DNA of 23,360 bases from DASRCB01 sp035653295 (GCA_035653295.1 DASRCB010000068.1:1-23360), one strand, 5' to 3'; positions 6,994 to 15,166 are shown, counted from the stretch's first letter. Numbers and translations are program-made. Notes: a model not told the origin generated them from the letters alone.

Positions 6994-7958
6994 TTGACCA
7001 GGAAAAAAGATTCTGTGTACTCGCCGTCTCATGTGGGGCAGGCGGTTTCGCCTGCCATCGCGTGTTAGCGCGAATCCTTCTATTCACTGTCCTCTCCGTC
7101 ATCTCCGCTCACGCGGCCGATTACGTCGGAAGCGAGCCGTGCCGCCGCTGCCACCCGGACGTCTGGAAAACCTTCAACGCCAACCCGCACTTCCGCACCC
7201 TCGCGGCGCACGGCCAGCAACCGAACACCGGCTGCGAAGGCTGTCATGGGCCCGCCGGCGACCATGTCCAGCACCCCTCGAAGAAGACCATCTTCGCCTT
7301 CTCCGACCGTCCCTCCGGCGAGATTCTCGATCGTTGCCTCACCTGCCACGGAACCGATTTCAATCGCGCCAATATCCGCCGCTCCGAGCATACGAAGGCC
7401 GGCATGGCCTGCGTGTCGTGCCACTCCATTCACTCCTCCGCACCCGGAACCAGGCTCCTCGCTCATGAGCAGCGCGACCTCTGCTACAGCTGCCATCCGA
7501 ACATCCGCGCGCAGTTCTCGATGCCCTTCAAACATCGCGTCAACGAAGGGTTCATGAAGTGCACCGATTGCCACAATCCGCACGGCGCCTTTGCGCCCAC
7601 CTGGCGCATGGCCGATCGCCCGGCCATGGTCTCCCAACGCCTGCTCAACGAAGAGGCTTGCCTGGGATGCCATGTGGAGAAGCGCGGCCCCTTCGTCTTC
7701 GAGCACACCTCCGTTCGTGTCGACGGCTGCGAGACATGCCACTTCCCACACGGCTCCACGAACCCGCGCATGATGAAGCGTCCGGTGGTGTTCACGCTTT
7801 GCCTTCAGTGCCACAACGGCACGGGCTCCGGCCGAACCGGGCTGGGAGAGCCCTTCCCGGTCAAGTTCCATAACCTCGCCAATCCGCTGTATCAGAACTG
7901 CACCGGCTGTCACGTGCGGATCCACGGATCGAACGCGAGCGCATTCTTCCTGCGATGA
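6990..7958 (+). CDS. DmsE/MtrA-like decahaem c-type cytochrome
   Basis: A 322-residue periplasmic cytochrome with exactly ten CxxCH motifs (CRRCH at 51 through CTGCH at 304), spaced as in the DmsE/MtrA family. It also has the family hallmarks EGFMKCTDCHNPHG, EKRGPFVFEH and CHFPHGS. MtrA-type proteins plug an outer-membrane barrel and carry electrons across it; the barrel gene follows directly with an ATGA overlap. The start is ambiguous. ATG 6990 has GGAG five bases upstream and overlaps the previous stop, but the extra 24 residues are Cys-rich and are encoded by a hairpin repeat. GTG 7062 gives a clean signal peptide (LARILLFTVLSVISAHA) but has no ribosome site. Haem count and family are firm; the direction of electron flow is not known from sequence. 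Confidence 0.92.
   Translation: MIDQEKRFCVLAVSCGAGGFACHRVLARILLFTVLSVISAHAADYVGSEPCRRCHPDVWKTFNANPHFRTLAAHGQQPNTGCEGCHGPAGDHVQHPSKKTIFAFSDRPSGEILDRCLTCHGTDFNRANIRRSEHTKAGMACVSCHSIHSSAPGTRLLAHEQRDLCYSCHPNIRAQFSMPFKHRVNEGFMKCTDCHNPHGAFAPTWRMADRPAMVSQRLLNEEACLGCHVEKRGPFVFEHTSVRVDGCETCHFPHGSTNPRMMKRPVVFTLCLQCHNGTGSGRTGLGEPFPVKFHNLANPLYQNCTGCHVRIHGSNASAFFLR
7037..7056. repeat. Short hairpin repeat inside the decahaem 5' region
   Basis: A perfect 8-bp inverted repeat (GGCAGGCG / CGCCTGCC) with a 4-base loop, preceded by TGTGG. The same layout, TGTGG then a GC-rich stem beginning at or near GCA, occurs at 9911-9935. It lies between the two possible starts of the decahaem cytochrome and would encode a Cys-containing stretch if the upstream start is used. 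It looks like a dispersed repeat element that landed at the gene's 5' end. Confidence 0.55.
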
Positions 7959-9907
7959 GGGCGCCCATGCTGTCACGAATCATCTTGCTGTGTTCGGGTA
8001 CCGTGATGCTGATGGCGCAGCAGACCGTCGCGCCGTCCACCGTCTCCGAGCCGTCGCCAACCGACAAAATCGGCGACTATAACGTCATCCAGTCGTTCGA
8101 GGTCGGCTACCGCGCCGTGGGAGTGTCGGGCGACCAGAGCACGTATCGCAGCCAGGTCAACTACGAGGACGGCATTCGTCTCTTCGCCGGCGATCTCGAA
8201 GCCAGCTCGCGCGACGGCAAGGGTGGCGCTTTCGACCAGCTCAGCCTGCGCACCCAGGGGCTCGGCAACGACCCGTATGAATCCGCCATGTTCCGTGTCG
8301 AGAAGAACGGCTGGTACGAGTACGATCTGAACTGGCGCCTGCAGGACTACTTCAATCCCGGCCTCACCACCACCAACGGCGTGCATCTGGAAAATCTGCA
8401 GCACCGCTTGCAGGATCACGACCTCACGCTCCTGCCGCACTCGAAGGTGAAGCTGCTGTTCGGCTACAGCCGCAGCGCCGAGGATGGCCCGGCTCTCAGC
8501 ACTTTCGATGAGGTCGGCGCCGGTACGACTCCGCTATTTGAAAACGTGCGCCGCACCATGGACGAATATCGCGTGGGCGTGGACGCCACCTTCGCCGGCT
8601 TTCGGCTAAACATCCTGCGCAGCTGGGAGTTCTTTCGAGACGACACCGAATCGCCCGCTTCGGCCCCGCTCGGCGGTGAGTTCCACCGCACTCAGCCGAA
8701 TCACGGCGAGACGCCCGGCTGGCAGCTGTTTCTGGCGAAGAACTTCGGCCAGGACCTGGCATTCAACGGCCGCCTCGCCTATCAGGGTTCCGGCCGCGGT
8801 TCCACCTACGACGAGCTGGCGCCGCTGTTCCCGTCCAGCATCCCGACTCGGCAGGTCATCGTGTCCGGAGAGGCCAGCCGTCCGGCGACCGCCGTGAATG
8901 GGAACCTCACCTGGTCGCCGACGGAGAAGTTCTCCGTTACCGATCAGGTCTCGTTCGATCAGGTCCGCATGAACGGCAACGACGTGTACACGCAGTTCGA
9001 CAACGGCACGCTCGACGCCACCGCGGTCGATTTCCAATTGCTCGCCATCCGGCGGACCAGCGAGGCCATCGACGCCAGCTATCAGCTGAACAGCGTCCTC
9101 GGCTTCAACGCGGGCTATCAGTACACGACCCGGCGCTTCGAGTCCATCGCCGCCGAGACGAACAACCAGGAACCCGCGCCCGGGCGGTTTGTCCAGAATA
9201 ACGAGCTCAACGCCGGCAGGTTCGGCTTCCGCGTGCGGCCGATCAAGCCGCTGTCCATCACCTTCAAGGGCGAGATTGGTAAGAACAGTAAGCCTGTGTA
9301 TCCGGTCAGCGAAGCGAATTACTACAGCCTGGATGCCCACGCGCAATATCGCGTGGGCTCGCTCACCCTCGGCGCAACGGCGCGTCGCGACTACAACCTC
9401 AACGATGTCTCGTTGAGTTACTTCAGCTCGCATTCCCGGAGCTATGGCGCCGACGCTTCGTGGGCTCCTCAATCGTGGCTGAGCTTCGATGCGAGCTGGT
9501 CGAAGCTGGCGCTGAATGCGGCGGGGGCGCTCTTTTTCTTTGCCAACCAGCAGCCCGTGGCCGGGACGCAGTCGCTGTACATCAGCAACATCCAGTTCGG
9601 CAATCTGGGCGTCCGCCTCACCGCGGGCCGTCGCGCGGAGCTGTATCTCGGCTACAGCCGCGTGCAGGACCTCGGCGATGGCCGGTCGAACATCCAGGGT
9701 AACGGGACCAACCCCGTGCCGGCATTCAACGCCGCGCAGACCTATCCACTGCTGTACGACACGCCGCTGGCTCGCCTGACGGTCCCGATCGCGCCGCGCA
9801 TCCGGTTCAACATCGGCTGGCAATACTACCGCTACAACGAGCAGTTCTTCAGCGTGCGCGACTACCACGCCAACACGGCCTATACGAGCCTCGCCTGGTC
9901 CTTCTGA
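7955..9907 (+). CDS. MtrB/PioB-like outer-membrane beta-barrel (porin of a cytochrome conduit)
   Basis: A 650-residue exported protein. An N-terminal signal peptide (best start ATG 7967, or ATG 7955 overlapping the previous stop) is followed by an almost continuous series of alternating hydrophobic/aromatic strands such as SFEVGYRAVGV, ADASWAPQSWLSFDASW and RFNIGWQYYRYNEQFF. It ends in TSLAWSF, the terminal aromatic typical of outer-membrane barrels. The length is close to Shewanella MtrB (about 700). I see no cysteine in the mature chain, so the CxxC of Shewanella MtrB is absent. Position directly after a decahaem cytochrome identifies it as the likely sheath of a porin-cytochrome complex. 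No outer-surface multihaem partner (MtrC type) is encoded in the window. Family assignment rests on architecture and context more than on a sharp motif. Confidence 0.8.
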   Translation: MRAPMLSRIILLCSGTVMLMAQQTVAPSTVSEPSPTDKIGDYNVIQSFEVGYRAVGVSGDQSTYRSQVNYEDGIRLFAGDLEASSRDGKGGAFDQLSLRTQGLGNDPYESAMFRVEKNGWYEYDLNWRLQDYFNPGLTTTNGVHLENLQHRLQDHDLTLLPHSKVKLLFGYSRSAEDGPALSTFDEVGAGTTPLFENVRRTMDEYRVGVDATFAGFRLNILRSWEFFRDDTESPASAPLGGEFHRTQPNHGETPGWQLFLAKNFGQDLAFNGRLAYQGSGRGSTYDELAPLFPSSIPTRQVIVSGEASRPATAVNGNLTWSPTEKFSVTDQVSFDQVRMNGNDVYTQFDNGTLDATAVDFQLLAIRRTSEAIDASYQLNSVLGFNAGYQYTTRRFESIAAETNNQEPAPGRFVQNNELNAGRFGFRVRPIKPLSITFKGEIGKNSKPVYPVSEANYYSLDAHAQYRVGSLTLGATARRDYNLNDVSLSYFSSHSRSYGADASWAPQSWLSFDASWSKLALNAAGALFFFANQQPVAGTQSLYISNIQFGNLGVRLTAGRRAELYLGYSRVQDLGDGRSNIQGNGTNPVPAFNAAQTYPLLYDTPLARLTVPIAPRIRFNIGWQYYRYNEQFFSVRDYHANTAYTSLAWSF

Positions 9908-9914
9908 GTTTGTG

Positions 9915-10005
9915 GTGCAAGCCATTGGCTTGCACGGCGGCTTCCCGAAAACTACTCGCTCGATGGGGGGCAGGGCCTCGCCCTGCGGCGGGCTCTCAGC
10001 CCGCC
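9915..10005. repeat. Three tandem hairpins between convergent genes
   Basis: Three perfect stem-loops follow each other: GTGCAAGCC/GGCTTGCAC with loop ATT (9915-9935), GCAGGGC/GCCCTGC with loop CTC (9970-9986), and GGCGGGCT/AGCCCGCC with loop CTC (9987-10005). They fill the gap between the barrel gene and the convergent Wzy-like gene, and the last overlaps the final codons of the latter (stop at 9996-9998). They may act together as a two-way terminator. The first shares its TGTGG-GCA opening with the hairpin at 7037, which suggests a repeat family. Confidence 0.65.
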
Positions 10006-11240
10006 TCGTCCTCTCGGCGAATCGCCACGTACCCACACGCCACCACAATCAGAAACATCGTCAGTATCTCGCTGTCCCCGAGATTGTGCTCGAACAGCCC
10101 CTCGGCCAGAATCGCGAGAATCACGGCAAGCGCGCCGTGCAGCACGAACCGCGATTCGGGCGCAGCGACGCGCAGCCAGCGCGCGAAATCAGACAGCGCC
10201 GTGCCGATAAACCACAGCACGGCGGCGACTCCGAAAACGCCGCGCTCGGCGGCGTACTGCAGATAGATATTGTGCAGGTGGCCGTACCAGCCCTGCGGCA
10301 GCGGCCGCGGAATATCGGCCGGAACATAGTGATCAAACTGCGGCGCGATCTGCTCCGGCCCAACACCGAACCACGGATGCGCTTTGATCATCGCCCAGCC
10401 GGTGCGCGCCATGATCAGCCGCTGCACATTGGAATCGTATTGAGGATGAGGCCGCACCGCCGACGCCACCCGCTCGCGCACCTGGAACGGGGCGGCCAGG
10501 AACGCGGCGATCGCCAGCGCGGGGACTGCGGGAAGCAGCCATTTCTTCCATTGCCACACGAGGTATGCCGCCCCGGCCGGCAGCCCGGCCAGCAGCACGC
10601 TCCGCGTTAGCCCAAGCGCCATCGCCAGCAGAATGATCGCCGCCGCGACAATGCACGACACGCGCCAGCGGCGCTCGCGTGAGAACAGCAGCAACGCCGC
10701 AACGACCAGCAGCACGATCATCTCCTGGCCGCCAAACGTCATCCAGTGGCTGGCGAACCCGGTAATCCGGTGATACAGAAAAAACTCGTAATCGTTGGCG
10801 TTTTCGGCGAAAGCTTCGCGGCGGACGAGGGCGAACTGGACGACGCCGCAAAGTCCCGAAACCGCCGCCAGCGCGGCCCAGCCCAGCACCAGCGCGCGCA
10901 CCTGCGCCACCGTCCAGAACGCGCTGTAGATCACCACCAGCACCAGGAAGACGTACAGCTTCTTGATCTGCGGCAGCCCGTGCGCCGGATCGCCGGAGAG
11001 CAGGTCGGCGATGATCGTCGTTGCGAACCATGCCGCGACCGGCCATTTCAAACGCCCTGGCCCTTCGAGCCGCTGGCGCGAAGCGAGCAGAGCGATGATC
11101 CCGGCGCCCAGCAGAATCTGCGAAACCGCGATCGAAAACAGAATCGAAACCGCACAGCCCCAGGCGGCCAGTAATACGTATCGTGGAGGCGCGCCGCACC
11201 GCGGCATCCGCTGAGCGCCGACGAGGGCCGGCTGGAGCAC
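9996..11240 (-). CDS. O-antigen ligase/polymerase family membrane protein (Wzy/WaaL type)
   Basis: A 414-residue polytopic inner-membrane protein with roughly ten to twelve hydrophobic segments. It has a large loop carrying LTRSVLLAG before it and, later, the HNIYLQYAAERGVFG motif typical of the Wzy_C domain of O-antigen ligases and polymerases. Such proteins join or polymerise lipid-linked polysaccharide repeats on the periplasmic face. The longest frame starts at a GTG (11240); an ATG at 11207 would shorten it by 11 residues, and neither has a good ribosome site. The C-terminus runs into the hairpin cluster. It is divergent from the Wzz-like gene, across a 135-base gap. Ligase and polymerase functions cannot be separated from sequence. 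Confidence 0.85.
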   Translation of the reverse strand: MLQPALVGAQRMPRCGAPPRYVLLAAWGCAVSILFSIAVSQILLGAGIIALLASRQRLEGPGRLKWPVAAWFATTIIADLLSGDPAHGLPQIKKLYVFLVLVVIYSAFWTVAQVRALVLGWAALAAVSGLCGVVQFALVRREAFAENANDYEFFLYHRITGFASHWMTFGGQEMIVLLVVAALLLFSRERRWRVSCIVAAAIILLAMALGLTRSVLLAGLPAGAAYLVWQWKKWLLPAVPALAIAAFLAAPFQVRERVASAVRPHPQYDSNVQRLIMARTGWAMIKAHPWFGVGPEQIAPQFDHYVPADIPRPLPQGWYGHLHNIYLQYAAERGVFGVAAVLWFIGTALSDFARWLRVAAPESRFVLHGALAVILAILAEGLFEHNLGDSEILTMFLIVVACGYVAIRREDEAG

Positions 11241-11295
11241 ATCTCATCGTCGGACAAGCCGCCGGCGGCAACTGCACCAGACTCGTAAATATCAG

Positions 11296-11313
11296 GTGAA
11301 ACAACGGTTTCAC
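11296..11313. promoter_or_regulatory. Inverted repeat in divergent intergenic region, possible operator
   Basis: A perfect 7-bp inverted repeat (GTGAAAC / GTTTCAC) with a 4-base spacer sits in the 135-base gap between the divergent Wzy-like and Wzz-like genes, 56 bases from the minus-strand GTG start and 63 from the plus-strand ATG. Its symmetry and place fit a regulator site controlling both directions. I see no convincing -35/-10 pair for either gene, so the role is inferred from position only. Confidence 0.4.
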
Positions 11314-11375
11314 ACAAACTTTACGGCCGGAACACATCAGCGCACCGGTTTCCGGGGGATTATCGAAGCCGAGCC

Positions 11376-12479
11376 ATGCCTCGAGAGGGAATTCCCGCAT
11401 CGACACTCGCCTCCGTTGCGGCGCGCTGGCGCTTTCTCGCCGCGGTGATCGGCGCCACGGCGATCCTGGTCTTTGCCGTAAGCGAATTGCTGCCGCGCCG
11501 CTATACCGCCGTGACCACGGTCATCATTGACCCCCCTGCCGCCAGCGACGCCCGAACCGGCTCCATGCTGAATCCGGCGTACCTCGATTCCCTTCGCACC
11601 TTCGAGCACTTCTTCACCAGCGATGCGCTGTTCCAGGACGCCGCGCAGCGGTTTCATCTCGACACCCGCAACCAGGACATCGACCGGGTTCGCGCGCGCG
11701 TGCTCAAGGTCAAACAGCAGCACGAGACCAGAATTCTGGAGGTCAGCGTCACTCTCGGCGATCCCGAGACGGCCTGGAAGCTGGCGCAGTTCATTACACA
11801 ACGCAGCATCGCCGAAAGCCGCGAACACGCCATCTCCGTCGACCGCGACAGCATGAGCAATCTCTCGGCGGAGGTGGACAAGGCGCGCGCCGAAATGGAG
11901 CGTGCAGAGGCGGACTGGCGGGAAGCCACGCAGAATGACACGCCGGAGAGCATCCAGGCCGCTCTTGATTCGGAGGTCAGCCTGGAATCGGACATCCGCA
12001 CACACCAGAACGAGGCCGCCGCCGACCGCGAGGAATGGCAGGTCCGCGCGCGCGAAGGACAGGTCACCGATCGCGCATACGCCCAGGTGCAGGCGCGGGC
12101 GGCGGAAGCGCGTCGGGACGACTATGCCAAACAGCGCGCGCAACTGGACGCGGAAATCACCGCCGACCGCAGGAGGCTCGCCGAAAAGACCGCGCGGCTG
12201 GCGCTTGCTTCGGCGCGGCTCGACATGACCCGGAAAGCTTTCGAGTCGGCGCAAACCCGCCTGCGCGACTTCGATGCGATCGCCGGAATGCGCAGCGAGC
12301 GTATGCGCATGATCGATCCCGGCGTCATCCCGCGGCGGCCGTCATTTCCGAATGTGCCGCTGAACACGCTGGCCGGTATCATTCTGGCCGCTTGCCTGGG
12401 GATTGGCTGGGTGGTGCTGCGCGCCGATGAAACGCGGCCTCAACCCGCCATGGTTCGGGCCGCCAAACGGCTGGCATGA
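11376..12479 (+). CDS. Wzz-like polysaccharide chain-length regulator
   Basis: A 367-residue polysaccharide co-polymerase. The first membrane segment (about 19-36) is followed by a periplasmic part starting YTAVTTVIIDPP. Next comes a long charged region rich in heptad-like helices (about 130-300), and a second membrane segment (about 329-347) preceded by the Pro-rich stretch PRRPSFPNVPLN that marks Wzz proteins. There is no cytoplasmic kinase domain, so it is the short Wzz form, not the Wzc tyrosine kinase. It overlaps the polymerase gene by ATGA, which fits its role of setting how many repeat units that polymerase adds. Confidence 0.88.
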   Translation: MPREGIPASTLASVAARWRFLAAVIGATAILVFAVSELLPRRYTAVTTVIIDPPAASDARTGSMLNPAYLDSLRTFEHFFTSDALFQDAAQRFHLDTRNQDIDRVRARVLKVKQQHETRILEVSVTLGDPETAWKLAQFITQRSIAESREHAISVDRDSMSNLSAEVDKARAEMERAEADWREATQNDTPESIQAALDSEVSLESDIRTHQNEAAADREEWQVRAREGQVTDRAYAQVQARAAEARRDDYAKQRAQLDAEITADRRRLAEKTARLALASARLDMTRKAFESAQTRLRDFDAIAGMRSERMRMIDPGVIPRRPSFPNVPLNTLAGIILAACLGIGWVVLRADETRPQPAMVRAAKRLA

Positions 12480-13885
12480 CCCGCGCCTTCACTCGCGCGG
12501 AAACCGGCGCTGGCGTTGCCGTCTGTGTGCTTGCAACCGCGATAGCGTTGCTGCCCTCCGAATCGAAGCTGATTGCCGCCGGTCTGCTCGCGGTCATTCT
12601 GCTGATCGCCTGGGCGGCGACAAGCCAGGCGGGATGGGTTCTCGCATTTGTCGCCGCGGTCCTGATCGTGCCTCCACTGCCCGCCGATATCGGCAACTCC
12701 GGCGTACATCCGGCTCTCATTCTGGCCGTGGTCGGCGTTTACGCGGGCGTCCTGTGGCGGAATCGATGGCGCGGCGATGCCGGCCCCGTCGGCCGGTACG
12801 CGACAGCGCTCGCCGTCGTCATGTTCGCCTCCGTCGCCATGGCGCTGGTCTATTCCGGTCTGGCGATCGCCGCGGGCAGCGCCGCGCGGGTGCTCCTGTT
12901 TGCCGTCACGCCGTGGCTCTTCGTGTACATGGCCGCCGGTCCCGGGCGCGTCCTGGCCGAAGGCGGATTGCGGCACGCGCGCATGCTGTTTACCTGCGGC
13001 GTGGCTTCGGCCGTATTCGCCTGCCTCGATTTTGTGTACCAGTTTCCGGCGCCGTCGGGCTACAGCCCGCAATACATCTGGCTGGAGGATCGGGTGCTCC
13101 GCCGCGCGCAGGGGCTCTTCTACGATGCCGGCGCTCTGGGCAACATCTGTGCGTTCTTTATCGTCATGGCCGCCGTCTGCATCGTGGTGCGCGGCAGGCC
13201 TGCTGTGAACCCGTGGCTGGCAGCGCTGGGCGCAATTCCGCTGGGCGCGGCGCTGGTGCTCTCCTACTCCCGCGCCGCTCTGCTGAATGTCGCCGCCGCC
13301 GTCATCGCGCTCCTGATCGTTCGCTGGCGCGACGTGCGATGGTTTCGTGTCGCCGTTGTCTTTCCCGCCGGGGTCGTTTCCGCCGGCGCCATTGCGCTCG
13401 TCATGGCGCCCGTCTTCACCCAGGCCTGGGCCGCGCGGCTGGCCCGCACCGTGGAACTCGCGTCGGCGGCGGCGGATACCGCCGTATCGGGCCGGCTCTC
13501 GAGCTGGGATACGATTGCGGCTTTCGCCGTGGCTCATCCCCTGCGCGTTGCTGTGGGGGTTGGTTATAAGACGATCGCGTACTCCGATGTCCTCGGCCGC
13601 GAACTGATCGCCGACAATACCTGGCTCAGCGTCCTGGTGGAGACGGGTATCGCAGGCGTGGCCGCCCTCCTCGCGCTGAACGCGGCTATCCTGTGGACCA
13701 CATTTCGCGCCGCCCGGTCGAGCAACCCGCGCGCGGCGTTCTACGGTACATGGGCCTTCGCTTTCTGGATCGGCGAAATGGTTCAGATGTGCGCCGCCGA
13801 CCTGCTCACATGGTGGCGCCTGCTGCCGGTAGTGTTCTTTGTCATAGCCATGGCCACCATCGCCACCCGGCAGGACGCGGCATGA
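12476..13885 (+). CDS. O-antigen polymerase/ligase family membrane protein (Wzy type)
   Basis: A 469-residue integral membrane protein with about twelve hydrophobic segments and a central periplasmic loop. SYSRAALLNVAAAVIALL, GRLSSWDTI...HPLRVAVGVG and DNTWLSVLVETGIAGV correspond to the conserved blocks of the Wzy_C/O-antigen ligase family. Start and stop overlap its neighbours as ATGA on both sides, tying it to the Wzz-like regulator and to the glycosyltransferase. In this operon it is the better candidate for the repeat-unit polymerase; the minus-strand relative at 9996-11240 may then be the ligase. That split is inferred. Confidence 0.85.
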   Translation: MTRAFTRAETGAGVAVCVLATAIALLPSESKLIAAGLLAVILLIAWAATSQAGWVLAFVAAVLIVPPLPADIGNSGVHPALILAVVGVYAGVLWRNRWRGDAGPVGRYATALAVVMFASVAMALVYSGLAIAAGSAARVLLFAVTPWLFVYMAAGPGRVLAEGGLRHARMLFTCGVASAVFACLDFVYQFPAPSGYSPQYIWLEDRVLRRAQGLFYDAGALGNICAFFIVMAAVCIVVRGRPAVNPWLAALGAIPLGAALVLSYSRAALLNVAAAVIALLIVRWRDVRWFRVAVVFPAGVVSAGAIALVMAPVFTQAWAARLARTVELASAAADTAVSGRLSSWDTIAAFAVAHPLRVAVGVGYKTIAYSDVLGRELIADNTWLSVLVETGIAGVAALLALNAAILWTTFRAARSSNPRAAFYGTWAFAFWIGEMVQMCAADLLTWWRLLPVVFFVIAMATIATRQDAA

Positions 13886-15015
13886 ACCTCCTGTTCGTCG
13901 ACCAGTTCGGCGAGATCGGCGGCGCCCAGAAATGCCTCCTCGACCTGATCGCCGGATGGTCCGATTCGGGAACCCTGAGGGCCGCCGTTCCCGAAGGCGG
14001 GTTTGCGCGCGCGCTGCGCGAGCTCGGGGTGAGCACCACTCCCATATCCTGCGGGCCCTATGCGCTGGGTCGCAAAACCGCCGCGGACGTGCTCAGGTTT
14101 TGCTGCGACGCGCCGCGCCAGGCCGCGCTGCTGCGGTCCATCATCGCGCGCCGGCAGATCGATGTCATTTACGTGAATGGTCCGCGCGTCCTGGCCGGAG
14201 CGGCCCTCGCCGCGCGCGGCGGCTGCCGATTGATCTTCCACGCCCACAACTGCCTGACGGCGTGGCGCGACCGCGCCATCGTACGATTCGCTCTGGCGCG
14301 CCAAGGAACTGCGATCGCCTGTTGCGAGCATGTGGCGCGGTCGCTCGGCCGCCCGGCGCGCGTAATCCTGAACGGCGTGCCCGATGCTCGCTTCCGCGTT
14401 CGGCAGTACCCGCGGCCGGAATGGCGCGTCGGCATTGTAGGGCGCATTGCCCCCGAGAAAGGTCACCTGCAGCTGATCGAGGCCGTTCGAATGCTGATCC
14501 GCGAGGGCCTCCGGATCGAACTTGTCGCCGCCGGCGCTGCGCAGTATGCAGCCGTGGACTACGAGTCAGCCGTACGTCGCAGCGCGGCTGACTTGCCGGT
14601 TCGGTTCACAGGCTGGACCGACGATGTCGCATCGCTGCTGGCGGACCTCGACATCCTCGCGGTTCCCTCCAAGGCCGAGCCGGGCCTGCCGCGCGTTGTG
14701 CTCGAGGCGTTCTCCGCGGGCGTTCCCGTTGTCGCCGCCCCGACCGGCGGAATTCCCGAAGCGGTGCACGATCGCCACACTGGTTTCCTGGCTCGCGACA
14801 GTTCGGCGCCGGCTCTGGCCTGCGCTCTACGAACAGCGTTGACCGGCGACCCCGGCGAGCTGCTGAGCATCGCCACGCGCGCCCGCGCCGAATGGGAGCG
14901 CCACTGGAACATCGATCGCTGGCGGCAAGAAGTGATCAGCGTGATTCGCTCGTCCACGCTGCCGGACGGTGCCCTGGATCCGGGCTCCGGACAGCCGGTC
15001 CGGGCGGCGCGCTAG
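13882..15015 (+). CDS. GT4-family glycosyltransferase
   Basis: A 377-residue GT-B glycosyltransferase. It opens with MNLLFVDQFGEIGGAQK, whose GGAQ loop is typical of GT4 acceptor sites. It then shows VYVNGPR-type strands, HAHN, and the hinge VGIVGRIAPEKGH, and ends in the donor-site region with GVPVVAAPTGGIPEAV. The acidic pair is Glu266 and Glu275, one residue further apart than the canonical EX7E (AEPGLPRVVLEAF). ATG 13882 is chosen because AGGA lies six bases upstream and it overlaps the previous stop; the frame is open further upstream, but only as antisense-free read-through of the polymerase gene. It is the last gene of the Wzz-Wzy operon and most likely adds a sugar during repeat-unit assembly. 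Confidence 0.9.
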   Translation: MNLLFVDQFGEIGGAQKCLLDLIAGWSDSGTLRAAVPEGGFARALRELGVSTTPISCGPYALGRKTAADVLRFCCDAPRQAALLRSIIARRQIDVIYVNGPRVLAGAALAARGGCRLIFHAHNCLTAWRDRAIVRFALARQGTAIACCEHVARSLGRPARVILNGVPDARFRVRQYPRPEWRVGIVGRIAPEKGHLQLIEAVRMLIREGLRIELVAAGAAQYAAVDYESAVRRSAADLPVRFTGWTDDVASLLADLDILAVPSKAEPGLPRVVLEAFSAGVPVVAAPTGGIPEAVHDRHTGFLARDSSAPALACALRTALTGDPGELLSIATRARAEWERHWNIDRWRQEVISVIRSSTLPDGALDPGSGQPVRAAR

Positions 15016-15166
15016 AAACCTTTGCTTACCAGGATTGCAGCCAGAATCGCCCCAAATATTGCGGTCAAGTGGTATCCCTCTGCCGTGCGGACGCTGATTT
15101 CTGATCGCAAAGTGTCGTACTCTTCAAACCAAATGACAGGTTACTCTTTGGGGGAGGAATCGGAAC

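Noticed and set aside
9915..10005. CRISPR-like array
   Set aside because: The three units are different inverted repeats without a constant direct repeat or regular spacers, and no cas gene is nearby.
12403..13569. Plus-strand open frame of 388 codons overlapping the polymerase gene
   Set aside because: Extremely Arg-rich and shifted by one frame from the clearly membrane-spanning polymerase; a shadow.
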